From: Candidatus Pullilachnospira intestinigallinarum
GTDB lineage: Bacteria; Bacillota; Clostridia; Lachnospirales; Lachnospiraceae
Direction: 5' to 3'
DNA length: 64,000 bases
NCBI GenBank assembly: GCA_018711275.1
Contig: DVIN01000017.1
Span: 1-64,000, forward strand
Every line of letters starts with the position of its first letter. Position 1 is the first letter of the stretch. Shown here piece by piece: positions 15,568 to 27,891 of this stretch. Made by a program: the position numbers and the translations under genes. Under the pieces are notes generated by a model that saw nothing but the letters and a program-made list of their open reading frames with translations, was not told where the DNA came from and made no database searches.

Positions 15568-17370
15568 TTACGCTTCTTCCTCTTCCATCAGCTGTTCCAG
15601 CTGATCCAGATAATCGCCAAAAACTTCCAGCGCCCGGTTTACCGGTTCCTGGCTGGTCATATCCACCCCCGCGAGTTTCAGCAGGTCGATACAATCCATG
15701 GAGCTTCCGCCGGAAAGAAATTTTTTATAATCCTCCACTGCCTGCGGCTCTCCGGCCAGAATTCTGCTGCTGATGGCAATGGCCGCCGCAAAGCCTGTGG
15801 CATACTGATAAACATAAAACGGCGTATAAAAATGAGGAATTCTTGCCCACTCCACCGCGATTTCCGGGTCGCTGACCATATCTGCTCCGAAATATTTCCG
15901 GTTCAGCTCATAATACATTTCATTCAGCCCCTGAGCCGTAATTCCCTCCCCCTGTTCGGCCTTCTGATGAGCCAGCAGCTCAAATTCCGCAAACATGGTC
16001 TGCCGATAGATCGTTCCCTTGAACTGATCCAGAAAATAATTGATCAGATACGCCTTTTCCTCTTTCCCGGCAGCCCTATCCAGCAGATGATGAATCAGCA
16101 GTGCTTCGTTGCAGGTGGACGCCACCTCCGCCACAAAGATCCGGTATCCGGCATATGTGTACGGCTGGCTGTGATCAGAATAGTAGCTGTGAAGAGCATG
16201 TCCCATTTCGTGCGCCAGCGTAAATACATTATTGAGATTTCCCTGATAATTCAGCAGCACATAAGGATGCGTCCCGTAGGCGCCCCAGGAATATGCGCCT
16301 CCCCGTTTTCCTTCATTCTCATAAACATCGATCCACCGGTTGGAAAATCCCTGTTTAAGCAGCGCCACATAGTCTTCCCCCAGAATGGACAGCCCTTCCT
16401 TTACCATCTCCTTTGCCTGGGAAAACGGAATATCCTGGCGTGTGGGACGGGCCAGCGGCACATAAACATCATACATGTGAAGCTCATCCACCTTCAGCGC
16501 CCGTTTTCTCAGACGGACATACCGGTACATCAGATCCAGATGACTGTGCACCGCCTCGATCAGCTGCGTATAGACACTGACGGGAATATTGCCCGCGTCC
16601 AGCGCCATCTCCAGACAGGAAGGGTACTTTCTCACGCGGGAGGCAAAGATATCTCCCGCCAGCTTCCCTCCATAGACGGCCGCCAGCGTATTCTGAAATT
16701 CCCCATACCGTCCCAGAAACATCTGAAAAGCCTGTTTTCTCACCTGGCGATCTTCATTTTCCAGAAAGCGGATATAATTTCCCTGGGTCAGCACTTCCTG
16801 TTTTCCATCCACCGTCAGCTGACCAAACTTCAGATCCGCATTCTGAAACATGGAAAAAACATTTTCCGGCGTCTGGACCATTTCTCCTGTCATGGCAAGC
16901 ACACGCTCCATCTCCTCTGACAGTATATGCTCCCTCATTCTCAGACTTTCCTCAATTTTTCTGCGGTATATCTCCAGTCCGTCCGTTTCCGCAAAAAAAT
17001 CCTCCAGCTGTTCCCGGGAAATCGCCAGCAGCTCCGGCTCCACAAAAGCAGTCGTATGCTCCAGCTGCGCCGACATCCTGGTGGTACGGGCCGCTATTTC
17101 CTGATATTTCCCGTTACCGGTATCCTGATGATATTTCTGATTGGCATATACATAAATCCGTTCAAAGGTGCTGTTCAGATCATCCAGTGCCTGCATGGCC
17201 TCCAGAAGCGTGTTTCCGCTTTCCCCCAGACGTCCTGTGTATCCGGAAAAACGATCCAGCTTTCCCGAAAATTCTTTTACCTCTTTTTCCCACTGTTCAT
17301 CGGTTGCAAACAGATCTTCCAGCGCCCAGCAGTCCGCCGGATTCTGCTCTTCGCGTTTTCTTACTCCCAT
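15568..17370 (-). CDS. pepF: Oligoendopeptidase F (M3 family)
   Basis: 600 residues from ATG at 17370, selected because AAGGAG lies five bases before it; an upstream in-frame start at 17427 lacks a site. M3 metallopeptidase with the zinc motif HEMGH at about residue 387 inside FTLAHEMGHALHSYY, and the downstream glutamate ligand in FVAEVASTCNEALL. PepF cleaves peptides of about 7-17 residues in the cytoplasm. The length is standard. It follows the amidase gene on the same strand after about 85 bases. Confidence 0.95.
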   Translation of the reverse strand: MGVRKREEQNPADCWALEDLFATDEQWEKEVKEFSGKLDRFSGYTGRLGESGNTLLEAMQALDDLNSTFERIYVYANQKYHQDTGNGKYQEIAARTTRMSAQLEHTTAFVEPELLAISREQLEDFFAETDGLEIYRRKIEESLRMREHILSEEMERVLAMTGEMVQTPENVFSMFQNADLKFGQLTVDGKQEVLTQGNYIRFLENEDRQVRKQAFQMFLGRYGEFQNTLAAVYGGKLAGDIFASRVRKYPSCLEMALDAGNIPVSVYTQLIEAVHSHLDLMYRYVRLRKRALKVDELHMYDVYVPLARPTRQDIPFSQAKEMVKEGLSILGEDYVALLKQGFSNRWIDVYENEGKRGGAYSWGAYGTHPYVLLNYQGNLNNVFTLAHEMGHALHSYYSDHSQPYTYAGYRIFVAEVASTCNEALLIHHLLDRAAGKEEKAYLINYFLDQFKGTIYRQTMFAEFELLAHQKAEQGEGITAQGLNEMYYELNRKYFGADMVSDPEIAVEWARIPHFYTPFYVYQYATGFAAAIAISSRILAGEPQAVEDYKKFLSGGSSMDCIDLLKLAGVDMTSQEPVNRALEVFGDYLDQLEQLMEEEEA

Positions 17371-17456
17371 ATGTTCTCCTTTCCCGGCACGCACCGGACT
17401 GACAATTCCGGCGTACCCTCTTTCCAATATCGGCAGCCCTCTGCTTTTCTTTTCCG

Positions 17457-18173
17457 TCAGACTTTCAGGGCATTAATTTCCGCAATCTTGTTTTCCACAT
17501 CCTGTCGGAACGCCTCCCAGGCATCTTCGTGATCCACGAAATACTTGGGACAGATCTTTCCTGTCACATCATAATGACGGATCACTTCCTGGCTGGTAAG
17601 TCCAAAACGGCTGCAGAGCCAGCCTGTCAGCTGTACCAGAGACTGGTAGGTACTGTCGTTAAACTTTCCCGTTTCATCCGGATGACAGCATTCTATGGAT
17701 AATGTATCCCCATTCCGATTATTCGATGCATAGGAAATCTCCGTACTGGGAATGCACTGTACAATTTCTCCATCCAGCCCTACAATAAAATGGCTGCTGG
17801 CCTTCGTGGTGTGGGCATCCTTCAATCCCTGAAAATAGTTCCGGTTGGCCATGGCACTGCTGCCCGGATTTGCCGTGTAATGAATCACAATGCCGTTGAT
17901 CTGCTCCAGCGGTATCCCCGGACGGGAATACTCATTCACATCCAGCAGTTCCACATCCAGCTGAGGCGCGCCAATCCAGTCTTCCTCACTCATCTGTTCC
18001 GCCTCTTCTCCATCATCGGACTGTCCGGCAAGAAACAGCCGGCTGCAGGCGAAAATCACCGCCACCAGTCCCACAGCACCGATTCCCAGCGCCAGGAACG
18101 CCCGTCTGAGCAGCTGCTTCTGCCGCTGTCTTCTGGTCATTCGTCTCCCCCTGTTGTCATATTTTCTCCCCAT
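17457..18173 (-). CDS. Membrane-anchored N-acetylmuramoyl-L-alanine amidase (Amidase_2)
   Basis: 238 residues from ATG at 18173 (AGGGAGA eight bases upstream). A basic N-terminal stretch, one membrane segment (FLALGIGAVGLVAVIFACS), an acidic linker, then an Amidase_2/PGRP domain. Zinc ligands: His in VIHYTANPG, His in IRHYDVTG and Cys in KICPKYF; the catalytic Tyr/Glu region includes YASNNRNGDTLSIECCHP. Such enzymes cut the bond between MurNAc and the stem peptide and act outside the membrane. It could serve in wall turnover or sporulation; no lytic cassette is nearby, so it is unlikely to be phage-derived. Confidence 0.9.
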   Translation of the reverse strand: MGRKYDNRGRRMTRRQRQKQLLRRAFLALGIGAVGLVAVIFACSRLFLAGQSDDGEEAEQMSEEDWIGAPQLDVELLDVNEYSRPGIPLEQINGIVIHYTANPGSSAMANRNYFQGLKDAHTTKASSHFIVGLDGEIVQCIPSTEISYASNNRNGDTLSIECCHPDETGKFNDSTYQSLVQLTGWLCSRFGLTSQEVIRHYDVTGKICPKYFVDHEDAWEAFRQDVENKIAEINALKV

Positions 18174-18216
18174 GGTATTTTTCTCCCTTATTTTTGCCTC
18201 TGTGTCTCCGCATCTT

Positions 18217-18248
18217 TCAGGCGGCAGGCGCCTCCGTCTGCCGCCTGA
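18217..18248. repeat. GC-rich perfect inverted repeat upstream of the amidase gene
   Basis: Arms TCAGGCGGCAG (18217-18227) and CTGCCGCCTGA (18238-18248), ten-base loop. It sits in the 44-75 bases before the amidase start, so it would be a leader hairpin if the promoter is upstream. Confidence 0.6.
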
Positions 18249-18314
18249 TCTCTTTGCGCACACCTGCGGCCCTTACAGACTCCGGCCACAGACTGACGAT
18301 CATCCTCTGTACCG

Positions 18315-18355
18315 AAAAAAAAAACGGGACAGCCCTTTCCCTTTGGGCTGTCCCG
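18315..18355 (-). terminator. Terminator of guaB
   Basis: Minus-strand stem CGGGACAGCCC/GGGCTGTCCCG (11 bp, nine-base loop) followed by ten T residues. A textbook intrinsic terminator five bases past the guaB stop. Confidence 0.95.
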
Positions 18356-18360
18356 CATAA

Positions 18361-19836
<1,476 letters not shown>

Positions 19837-19857
19837 TCATTATTTTTATTATTCCAT

Positions 19858-19886
19858 AGTCTAACAAAAAAAGACAAAGCTGTCAA
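19858..19886 (-). promoter_or_regulatory. Promoter of guaB
   Basis: Minus strand TTGACA (19881-19886), 17-base spacer, TAGACT (19858-19863). A hairpin of the type GAAGCC...GGCTTC just upstream (about 19891-19915) may end the preceding transcript. Confidence 0.8.
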
Positions 19887-19982
19887 CAACCGAAGCCGTC
19901 CCCTCCGGGGCTTCTCAGCACGCGAAAATCCCGAATCACGCTTCGTAAATTCTGCCTCTCCTAATGGACCGGAAAATCGGGA

Positions 19983-20492
19983 TCAGTCCTCAAACACTTT
20001 CCTGGGCGCCCTTGCGCGCATATCTCTGCGCATGTGCTCTGATGGCTCAAAGAGAATTCTTTTCAGCGTTCCCTCGTCGGAAACAATCATGGCATATACC
20101 ATTTTTGCCCGTTCCGGATCATTGGAAGTATAGTTCACTTCTTTCATCTGCTGGTTATTCTTATAATAATCCAGCCGGTGTGAGGACGCCGGAGCCATAA
20201 TCTCCACGTTATCCAGGTCAAAGCTGCCTTTCCGCTTTCTCTTGGCCTTGTTGATGATACGGTCCACATCCAGTTCGCCGTTTACATACTGATACTCCCA
20301 TTCCACATTAAACCGGGGAAAAATAAAGATATCCGCCACACAGATGGCGATAGCCGGGAAAACCAGAATATAATGTACAAAAAAAGCTCCGATGATCAAC
20401 AACACCGTCAGAACCATCAGAATCGTCCGGATGGCCTTGTCTTTCGCCGTCCACCTTCTTTTGACCATCTCCTCCAGATACAAATCACTCAT
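19983..20492 (-). CDS. Conserved membrane protein, DUF6106-like
   Basis: 169 residues. Two closely spaced membrane segments (about 22-60: IRTILMVLTVLLIIGAFF and a second hydrophobic run ending in IFIFPRF) are followed by a soluble domain with WEYQYVNGELDVDRIINKAKRK and a basic C-terminus. The pattern matches a family seen in Clostridia and labelled DUF6106, from memory and unverified; function unknown. The start overlaps the upstream gene by eight bases, so the two form an operon and probably a complex. Confidence 0.7.
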   Translation of the reverse strand: MSDLYLEEMVKRRWTAKDKAIRTILMVLTVLLIIGAFFVHYILVFPAIAICVADIFIFPRFNVEWEYQYVNGELDVDRIINKAKRKRKGSFDLDNVEIMAPASSHRLDYYKNNQQMKEVNYTSNDPERAKMVYAMIVSDEGTLKRILFEPSEHMRRDMRARAPRKVFED

Positions 20493-21150
20493 TTTCGTCC
20501 TCCTTCAAGTAGCTGATAAATTCTTTTGCAGTATCCTGATGTTCTGAGTTTACGAACACCGCCAGATAAGCAGGCTGATTTACACCCAGCCCATACGCCT
20601 GCAGCTTTTCGCTTCCATCTACGCGTACAGCGTACTCCAGCACATCGTCACCGTATGCCTGGATCTGTTCCTGCGTCAGAAGCTCATCCATAGGAACAAA
20701 AGCGTCCAGATCCACATATTTGTCGTACTGCGACTGTTCACAGATCATGGCATCCAGCTCCTGCGCTCCGATCAGTGTGGTCAGCTTCATCACGGAAGTC
20801 ATGTCCGCTGACTCATCACCGGTGAAATACATGGAACTGTCCAGAACGATCTCATGATACTTGTCGTCATCTCCCAGATACGCTTTGAAATCCTCTGACA
20901 TGGACTGGGCGTCTCCCATCCCCCCGTTCAGGATGGCCGCCTGGAAAATGGTATCAAACTGGGAATTGTAAATCATCTGCCCGATCACCCCGATTACCAG
21001 CAGAATCCCGATCAGTACGGCCATATGAATCTTATAATAGGTCCAGATATGTCCGATCCGCTGTTTCCAGGTCATCCCCTTGATCTTTTCCCATTCCAGA
21101 TGCCGCTTTTCCTTGCCGGTCAAATCGCTCTCGTATCTTTTTTCTGCCAT
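20485..21150 (-). CDS. Membrane-anchored protein of unknown function
   Basis: 221 residues from ATG at 21150 (preceded by a modest AGAGAA site). A charged cytoplasmic N-terminus with WEKIKGMTWKQRIGHIWTYYK, one membrane segment (AVLIGILLVIGVIGQMI) and an outer domain of about 160 residues with no recognised catalytic motif; the outer part looks like a periplasmic-binding or lipoprotein-like fold. It overlaps the downstream membrane protein gene. No specific function can be assigned. Confidence 0.65.
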   Translation of the reverse strand: MAEKRYESDLTGKEKRHLEWEKIKGMTWKQRIGHIWTYYKIHMAVLIGILLVIGVIGQMIYNSQFDTIFQAAILNGGMGDAQSMSEDFKAYLGDDDKYHEIVLDSSMYFTGDESADMTSVMKLTTLIGAQELDAMICEQSQYDKYVDLDAFVPMDELLTQEQIQAYGDDVLEYAVRVDGSEKLQAYGLGVNQPAYLAVFVNSEHQDTAKEFISYLKEDENE

Positions 21151-21197
21151 ATGTTTTCTCTGTTCGTCCTTTCCAAAAGCTATTCCTATTCTAGCAC

Positions 21198-21234
21198 AAA
21201 CAGGAGCCAACGTCTATCGGATTGGCTCCTGTTT
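21198..21234 (-). terminator. Hairpin terminator after the groESL operon
   Basis: Perfect 13-bp stem AAACAGGAGCCAA/TTGGCTCCTGTTT with an 11-base loop. It lies about 160 bases past the groEL stop. A possible promoter for the next gene (TAGACG, 17 bases, TAGAAT at 21188-21193) overlaps its distal arm. Confidence 0.7.
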
Positions 21235-21250
21235 ATTATGAAAAAATTAT

Positions 21251-21393
21251 GAAGTTTTGCCCGCTTTGCCCGCGCTCATTTTTCTTCCGCTCTCCCTGCT
21301 TACGCAGGGAAGCTCAGGCGTTTCGCGCCTTCGCTAATCCATCGGATAAAAATGAATGCTCGCTCCGCTCGCGCTCATTTTTCTTCCGATGGA

Positions 21394-21396
<3 letters not shown>
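21251..21396. repeat. Palindrome-rich structured element abutting the groEL stop codon
   Basis: Non-coding stretch between groEL and its terminator. A 19-bp direct repeat CGCGCTCATTTTTCTTCCG occurs at 21271-21289 and 21370-21388. A long hairpin has outer arms TAATCCATCGGA (21335-21346) and TCCGATGGATTA (21385-21396) with further pairing of AAAAATGA to TCATTTTT inside; its outer arm includes the groEL stop codon. Two smaller hairpins lie between the repeats (TCCCTGC/GCAGGGA at 21293-21310; AGGCG/CGCCT at 21316-21330). It resembles a REP- or MITE-like element. Confidence 0.7.
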
Positions 21397-23025
<1,629 letters not shown>

Positions 23026-23097
23026 CTAATCTTATTCAAAAGCCTGCCGCCTTCCGGAATTCCGTATTTCCTTCAGACAGCCGCCTGTTTTCTGATT

Positions 23098-23441
<344 letters not shown>

Positions 23442-23452
23442 CGACTGTCTTA

Positions 23453-23481
23453 ATATTAGTAATTTCCAAATAATTTCGCAA
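23453..23481 (-). promoter_or_regulatory. Promoter of groESL
   Basis: Minus strand TTGCGA (23476-23481), 17-base spacer, TAATAT (23453-23458), directly upstream of the CIRCE. The AT-rich stretch 23482-23640 shows no gene. Confidence 0.7.
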
Positions 23482-23647
23482 CATTCGTTTTTTTTACTAT
23501 TTTATATTTATACTCATTCAAACTTAATTATTCTTAATTTATCTCTTCTTTTCTCACTTTTTTATTTTCCTTCGAGTTTTTCAGAAGGATTTTGACAGAG
23601 ACATCCGCCCGCAGACTGCGGGCGCCGGCAAACAAGGCAGCATCCGT

Positions 23648-23695
23648 AAAAAAGCCGCCTCTTCTGCGAAATATCCTTCTCGCAGAAGGGGCGGC
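23648..23695 (-). terminator. Terminator of codY
   Basis: Minus-strand 15-bp stem (23681-23695 with 23654-23668, one wobble; GCCGCC...CTTCTGCG) followed by TTTTTT. Confidence 0.9.
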
Positions 23696-23717
23696 CTATG
23701 CCGTCTGTCCCGGCAGA

Positions 23718-24521
23718 TTATACGTCTTTGTCGGTGCTTTTCAGATTTTTTCTTGCCTTCAGTTCTTCCAGCTCATCAAAAATCACTTCATTGAGGACTT
23801 TGATATAAGTACCTTTCATACCGCTGGATCTGGATTCGATGACGCCGGCGCTCTCAAATTTGCGCAGCGCGTTGACAATTACGGATCTGGTAATGCCTAC
23901 CCGGTCGGCTATCTTGCTGGCCACCAGAATGCCTTCATCCCCGTCCAGTTCATCAAAAATATGAATGATGGCCTCCAGTTCCGAGAAAGAAAGTGTGCTG
24001 AACGCGGATTTCACCACCTGAATCTTTCTGGCCTCCTCGGCATTTTCCTCATTCACGGAGCGCATCATCTCCAGTCCCACCACGGTGGTGCCGTACTCGC
24101 TGACGATGATATCCTCAATGTCATACTGTTCATCGCTGCGGTACATAAACACGGTTCCCAGCCGTTCCCCGGCAATGTCGATGGGATTGATTATCGCTCT
24201 GTAACGGGTGATCTGCTCTCCCTCAAAGCCCAGCGTCTGGAGATTCACATTCTCCTTTGTGGATAACACACTCAGAAATCTGTCATTCAGCAGAGGATCC
24301 ACATGACTTCCCACCTTATCCTCAATTAACTCTGTAATTTCTTCCACGCCGGGGCAGAGACTTACGCCCAGAACCTTTCCTTTTTTACTGATCACCAGAA
24401 TATTCGAATCCAGTGTCTCCATCATCACTTTACAGATATCGTTAAATACTACCTTTGTTGAACTGTTATTATGCAACAGTTTGTTGATTTTTCTGGTTTT
24501 ATCCAATAACTGTACGCTCAT
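23718..24521 (-). CDS. codY: GTP-sensing global repressor CodY
   Basis: 267 residues from ATG at 24521 (AAGGAG seven bases upstream). The N-terminal GAF domain begins MSVQLLDKTRKINKLL and contains the region expected to bind branched-chain amino acids. The C-terminal winged helix has ASKIADRVGITRSVIVNALRKFESAGVIESRSSGMKGTYIK, the signature recognition segment. CodY represses amino-acid supply, transport and stationary-phase genes when GTP and branched-chain amino acids are high. Monocistronic with its own promoter and terminator. A CodY-like site lies upstream of its promoter and a better one at ireB. Confidence 0.96.
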   Translation of the reverse strand: MSVQLLDKTRKINKLLHNNSSTKVVFNDICKVMMETLDSNILVISKKGKVLGVSLCPGVEEITELIEDKVGSHVDPLLNDRFLSVLSTKENVNLQTLGFEGEQITRYRAIINPIDIAGERLGTVFMYRSDEQYDIEDIIVSEYGTTVVGLEMMRSVNEENAEEARKIQVVKSAFSTLSFSELEAIIHIFDELDGDEGILVASKIADRVGITRSVIVNALRKFESAGVIESRSSGMKGTYIKVLNEVIFDELEELKARKNLKSTDKDV

Positions 24522-24620
24522 TTCATGCTCCTTTCCTAGTTCCTGGCCCATAGCCGTAGAGGGATTTTGCAGGTTTTCAAATCTATTTCGTATTTTCCCA
24601 CACTATGATACTTTATAAGT

Positions 24621-24649
24621 ATTGTAGCATGTAAAGCGCATAATATCAA
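24621..24649 (-). promoter_or_regulatory. Promoter of codY
   Basis: Minus strand TTGATA (24644-24649), 17-base spacer, TACAAT (24621-24626). Confidence 0.75.
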
Positions 24650-24671
24650 TACTATTTTCTATTTTTTTGTA

Positions 24672-24686
24672 TGTTTTCTGACTATT
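24672..24686 (-). promoter_or_regulatory. CodY-box-like sequence upstream of codY
   Basis: AATAGTCAGAAAACA matches 11 of 15 positions of the CodY consensus AATTTTCWGAAAATT. It lies about 23 bases upstream of the -35 box. Weak evidence for autoregulation. Confidence 0.3.
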
Positions 24687-24751
24687 TATTTTTATGTAGA
24701 TGTCGCTAAACTTTCGCCAGATTGAAAACAGTTTACATTTTCTATCTCCGT

Positions 24752-24778
24752 AAAAAGGCAGTTCCCGAAGGAACTGCC
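24752..24778 (-). terminator. Terminator of topA
   Basis: Minus-strand stem GGCAGTTCC/GGAACTGCC with a UUCG-type tetraloop, followed by TTTTTA. Confidence 0.92.
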
Positions 24779-24803
24779 CGGTGTTTCTGAGCGCAAAGGC
24801 ATT

Positions 24804-26885
24804 TTACTGAGCAGCCGCTGCTTTTTTCGGTTCCACATAGCCGCAGTGCTCGTCAGCACAGACAATCTTGTTTCCTTTTTCCACCATATAGCCGCCGCAT
24901 CTGGGGCATTTTTTCTCCACCGGTCGGGGCCATGACATGAAGTCGCACTGGGGATTATTCTCACAGCCGTAATACCTGCGGCCTTTTTTCGTCTTTTTCT
25001 CCACGATTTCCCCGCCGCATTTCGGACATTTCACGCCGATCTTTTCCAGATACGGCTTGGTATTCCGACATTCCGGAAAGCCGGGGCAGGCCAGAAATCT
25101 TCCGTGAGGTCCGTATTTGATCACCATATGGCGTCCGCAGTTTTCACAGATCACATCTGTGACCTCATCCTCAATCTTCACTTCTTCCAGCTGTTTTTCC
25201 GCTTCCTCCACGGCTTCTTCCAGATCCGGATAAAAGTTACGGACGATCACCTTCCAGTCCACCGTTCCGTCTCCCACCTTATCCAGCAGATCCTCCAGAT
25301 TCGCGGTGAAATTCACGTCCACAATGCTGGGGAAAGCCTTTTTCATCATCTGATTTACCACCTCGCCCAGCTCGGTCATATACAGATTCTTCTGTTCCTT
25401 CACCACATAATGACGCGCCATAATGGTAGTAATGGTGGGCGCATAGGTACTGGGACGTCCGATTCCCAGTTCCTCCAGCGTCTTTACCAGGGATGCCTCC
25501 GTATAATGGGGCGGCGGCTGAGTAAAATGCTGCTGGCTGTCAAAGCCGGCAAAATTCAGCTGCGTATCCTGATCGATACTGCGCACCAGGGTAGTCCCCT
25601 GGTTTTTTTCTTCATCGTCCACCGCATAGACGGAAAGGAAGCCGTCAAACGCCAGCTTGGAAGCCGCTACCGTAAAGATATAGGGACCGCCGCTGATTTT
25701 CACGGAAGTGGTCTCATAGAGAGCCGGTTTCATCCGGCTTGCTACGAACCGTTTCCAAATCAGCTGGTAAAGACGAAACTGATCTCTGGAAAGGGAATCC
25801 TTCATGGCTGCCGGCGTCCGGTTCACATCGGTGGGACGGATGGCCTCATGGGCATCCTGCACCTTCCGTCCTTCCTGCTTCTTCTCACCGGCCTGAGCCA
25901 GATAGGCCTCTCCGTACTGTTTTTCTATAAATTCCCTGGCCATGGCATCGGCTTCCTCGGAAATTCTGGTGGAGTCAGTACGCAGATAGGAAATCAGACC
26001 CACCGTGCCGTTTCCTTTGATATCCACTCCTTCATACAGCTGCTGCGCCAGACGCATGGTTTTCTGAGTGGAAAAATTCAGATTCTTTGCGGCCTCCTGC
26101 TGCAGCGTACTGGTGGTGAAGGGCAGGGGCGCCTTCTTGCTGCGTTCTCCCCGTTTTACATCCGACACGCGGTAAGACACACCGTCCAGTTCCTTGAGAA
26201 TCTGATCCAGTTCCTCGCGGGAAGAAATATTGATCTTCTGTTTGTCTTTTCCGTAAAATTTTGCCCGCAGGGGCTTTTTTTCTCCGGGGATTTTAAAATC
26301 GGCTTCCAACGTCCAGTACTCTTCCGGAATGAAGGCGTTGATTTCATCCTCCCGGTCTCCGATGATCCGCAGCGCCACGGACTGTACCCGTCCGGCGCTC
26401 AGTCCTCTTTTGATCTTCTTCCAGAGGAGCGGACTGATCCGGTATCCCACCATTCGGTCCAGCATTCTCCTGGCCTGCTGCTCGTTCACCAGATTCATAT
26501 CAATGTCTCTGGCATGTTTGATGGATTCCTTCACCGCAGACTTGGTGATCTCATTAAAGGTAATCCGGCGCATTTTCTTTTCATCCAGATTCAGGGCCTT
26601 GGACAGATGCCAGGCGATGGCCTCTCCTTCCCGGTCGGGGTCGGTGGCCAGATAGACTTTATCCGCTTTCTTTGCGGCTTTTCTGAGACCTGCCAGAAGT
26701 TCTCCCTTTCCTCTGATAGTTATATATTTCGGCTCGTAATCGTTTTCCACATCAAATCCCAGCTGACTTTTCGGCATATCCCGCACATGTCCGTTGGAAG
26801 CTGCCACTTCATAGTTGTTTCCCAAAAATTTTTTAACGGTCTTCACTTTTGCCGGGGACTCAACAATCACAAGATTCTTTGCCAC
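24804..26885 (-). CDS. topA: DNA topoisomerase I (type IA)
   Basis: 693 residues from a GTG at 26885, preferred because AGGAGG lies six bases before it and the product then begins MAKNLVIVESPAKVKTVKKFLG as in other TopA proteins; ATG codons further upstream (for example at 26978) lack a site. TOPRIM domain (VIVESPAK, DPDREGEAIAWHL), catalytic Tyr in SYLRTDSTR at about residue 300, and three C-terminal zinc ribbons (CENCG...CPGFPEC, CPKCG...CENNPQC, CPRCG...CADEHC). It relaxes negative supercoils. It follows dprA, the order found in Bacillus (dprA-topA). Confidence 0.97.
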   Translation of the reverse strand: MAKNLVIVESPAKVKTVKKFLGNNYEVAASNGHVRDMPKSQLGFDVENDYEPKYITIRGKGELLAGLRKAAKKADKVYLATDPDREGEAIAWHLSKALNLDEKKMRRITFNEITKSAVKESIKHARDIDMNLVNEQQARRMLDRMVGYRISPLLWKKIKRGLSAGRVQSVALRIIGDREDEINAFIPEEYWTLEADFKIPGEKKPLRAKFYGKDKQKINISSREELDQILKELDGVSYRVSDVKRGERSKKAPLPFTTSTLQQEAAKNLNFSTQKTMRLAQQLYEGVDIKGNGTVGLISYLRTDSTRISEEADAMAREFIEKQYGEAYLAQAGEKKQEGRKVQDAHEAIRPTDVNRTPAAMKDSLSRDQFRLYQLIWKRFVASRMKPALYETTSVKISGGPYIFTVAASKLAFDGFLSVYAVDDEEKNQGTTLVRSIDQDTQLNFAGFDSQQHFTQPPPHYTEASLVKTLEELGIGRPSTYAPTITTIMARHYVVKEQKNLYMTELGEVVNQMMKKAFPSIVDVNFTANLEDLLDKVGDGTVDWKVIVRNFYPDLEEAVEEAEKQLEEVKIEDEVTDVICENCGRHMVIKYGPHGRFLACPGFPECRNTKPYLEKIGVKCPKCGGEIVEKKTKKGRRYYGCENNPQCDFMSWPRPVEKKCPRCGGYMVEKGNKIVCADEHCGYVEPKKAAAAQ

Positions 26886-26964
26886 TGTTTTCCTCCTGTC
26901 CGCTGCCGGCCCCTCAGATTTTTCTGCTGCCGTCAGCCTCTCACTTGGTTCTATATTTTCCAAT

Positions 26965-27891
26965 TTATTTTTTTTCATGCTCCGGTCCGGATGCCGCCGG
27001 ACGCACGGAACCCTCGACCCGCACATAGGTGTTTTTCCAGAGTTCTTTCACCACTCCTGCAAGCTGCAGATGCAAAAGCGATGCCGACAGCTCCCCTGCG
27101 GGAAGCCCGGTTTCCTGCTGAATCTGACTCAGGGTTTTCGGGTCCAAATCGAGACAACTATACACCAATTTATCGGCGGTTGCAAGTCCTAATCCCGGAT
27201 TTTCACCGGCCTTTCCGGTTTTTTGTGGTTTTTTTTCGTTCCATCCCATCTCTTCCAGAATAGCTTCCGGGCTCCAGGCCATGACCGCGCCCTGGGAAAT
27301 CAGCCGGTTGCAGCCTTCACTGAGCGTGTCGCCCACTCTTCCGGGAACAGCAAACACTGTTCGTCCCTGCTCCAACGCACAGTCTACCGTAATGAGGGAA
27401 CCGCTTCGCTGTCTGGCTTCCACCACCAGCACAGCATCCGCCAGACCGCTGATCAGCCGGTTCCTTTTGGGAAAGTGCCAGGCCAGCGGCTTATCTCCCG
27501 GCGGAAATTCCGACCAGACTCCTCCTTCTTTTTTCAGCCGCTCATACAGCCGCCGGCCCGAAGCCGGATAACAGATATCCGGCCCGCATCCCGTCACGGC
27601 GATGGTGTCCGCTCCCGCCGCCAGCGCGCCTTCATGGGCGGCCGAATCCACTCCGCAGGCCATCCCGCTTATGATCTGAATTCCCATGCCACCCAGCACC
27701 CTGGAAAACTCATACGCCATATTTTTTCCGTAAATGCTGCAGGTTCTGGCTCCTACCACCGCCAGCGAAGGCCTCTGATCCTGCGGCAGTTTCCCGTAAC
27801 CGTATAAAATGCGGGGCATATTCTCCAGCGGAAGCAGGCGGCCGGGGTACGCCGGATCCTCCCGGTTCAGCCGTTTTATTCTCTCTGTCAT
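26965..27891 (-). CDS. dprA: DNA processing protein DprA (Smf)
   Basis: 308 residues from ATG at 27891 (GGGAGG seven bases upstream; the four-base overlap with the comM stop supports this start). It has the Rossmann-type DprA core: VVGARTCSIYGKN, SGMACGVDSAAHEGAL, VTGCGPDICYPASG, EFPPGDKPLAWHFPKRNRLISGLADAVLVVEA, and a short C-terminal winged helix. DprA loads RecA on incoming single-stranded DNA. The comM-dprA pair suggests retained DNA-uptake functions, though no com pilus genes are in view. Confidence 0.95.
   Translation of the reverse strand: MTERIKRLNREDPAYPGRLLPLENMPRILYGYGKLPQDQRPSLAVVGARTCSIYGKNMAYEFSRVLGGMGIQIISGMACGVDSAAHEGALAAGADTIAVTGCGPDICYPASGRRLYERLKKEGGVWSEFPPGDKPLAWHFPKRNRLISGLADAVLVVEARQRSGSLITVDCALEQGRTVFAVPGRVGDTLSEGCNRLISQGAVMAWSPEAILEEMGWNEKKPQKTGKAGENPGLGLATADKLVYSCLDLDPKTLSQIQQETGLPAGELSASLLHLQLAGVVKELWKNTYVRVEGSVRPAASGPEHEKK

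Noticed and set aside
17457..18173. Phage endolysin
   Set aside because: The amidase has a membrane anchor and is surrounded by housekeeping genes with no holin or other phage genes.
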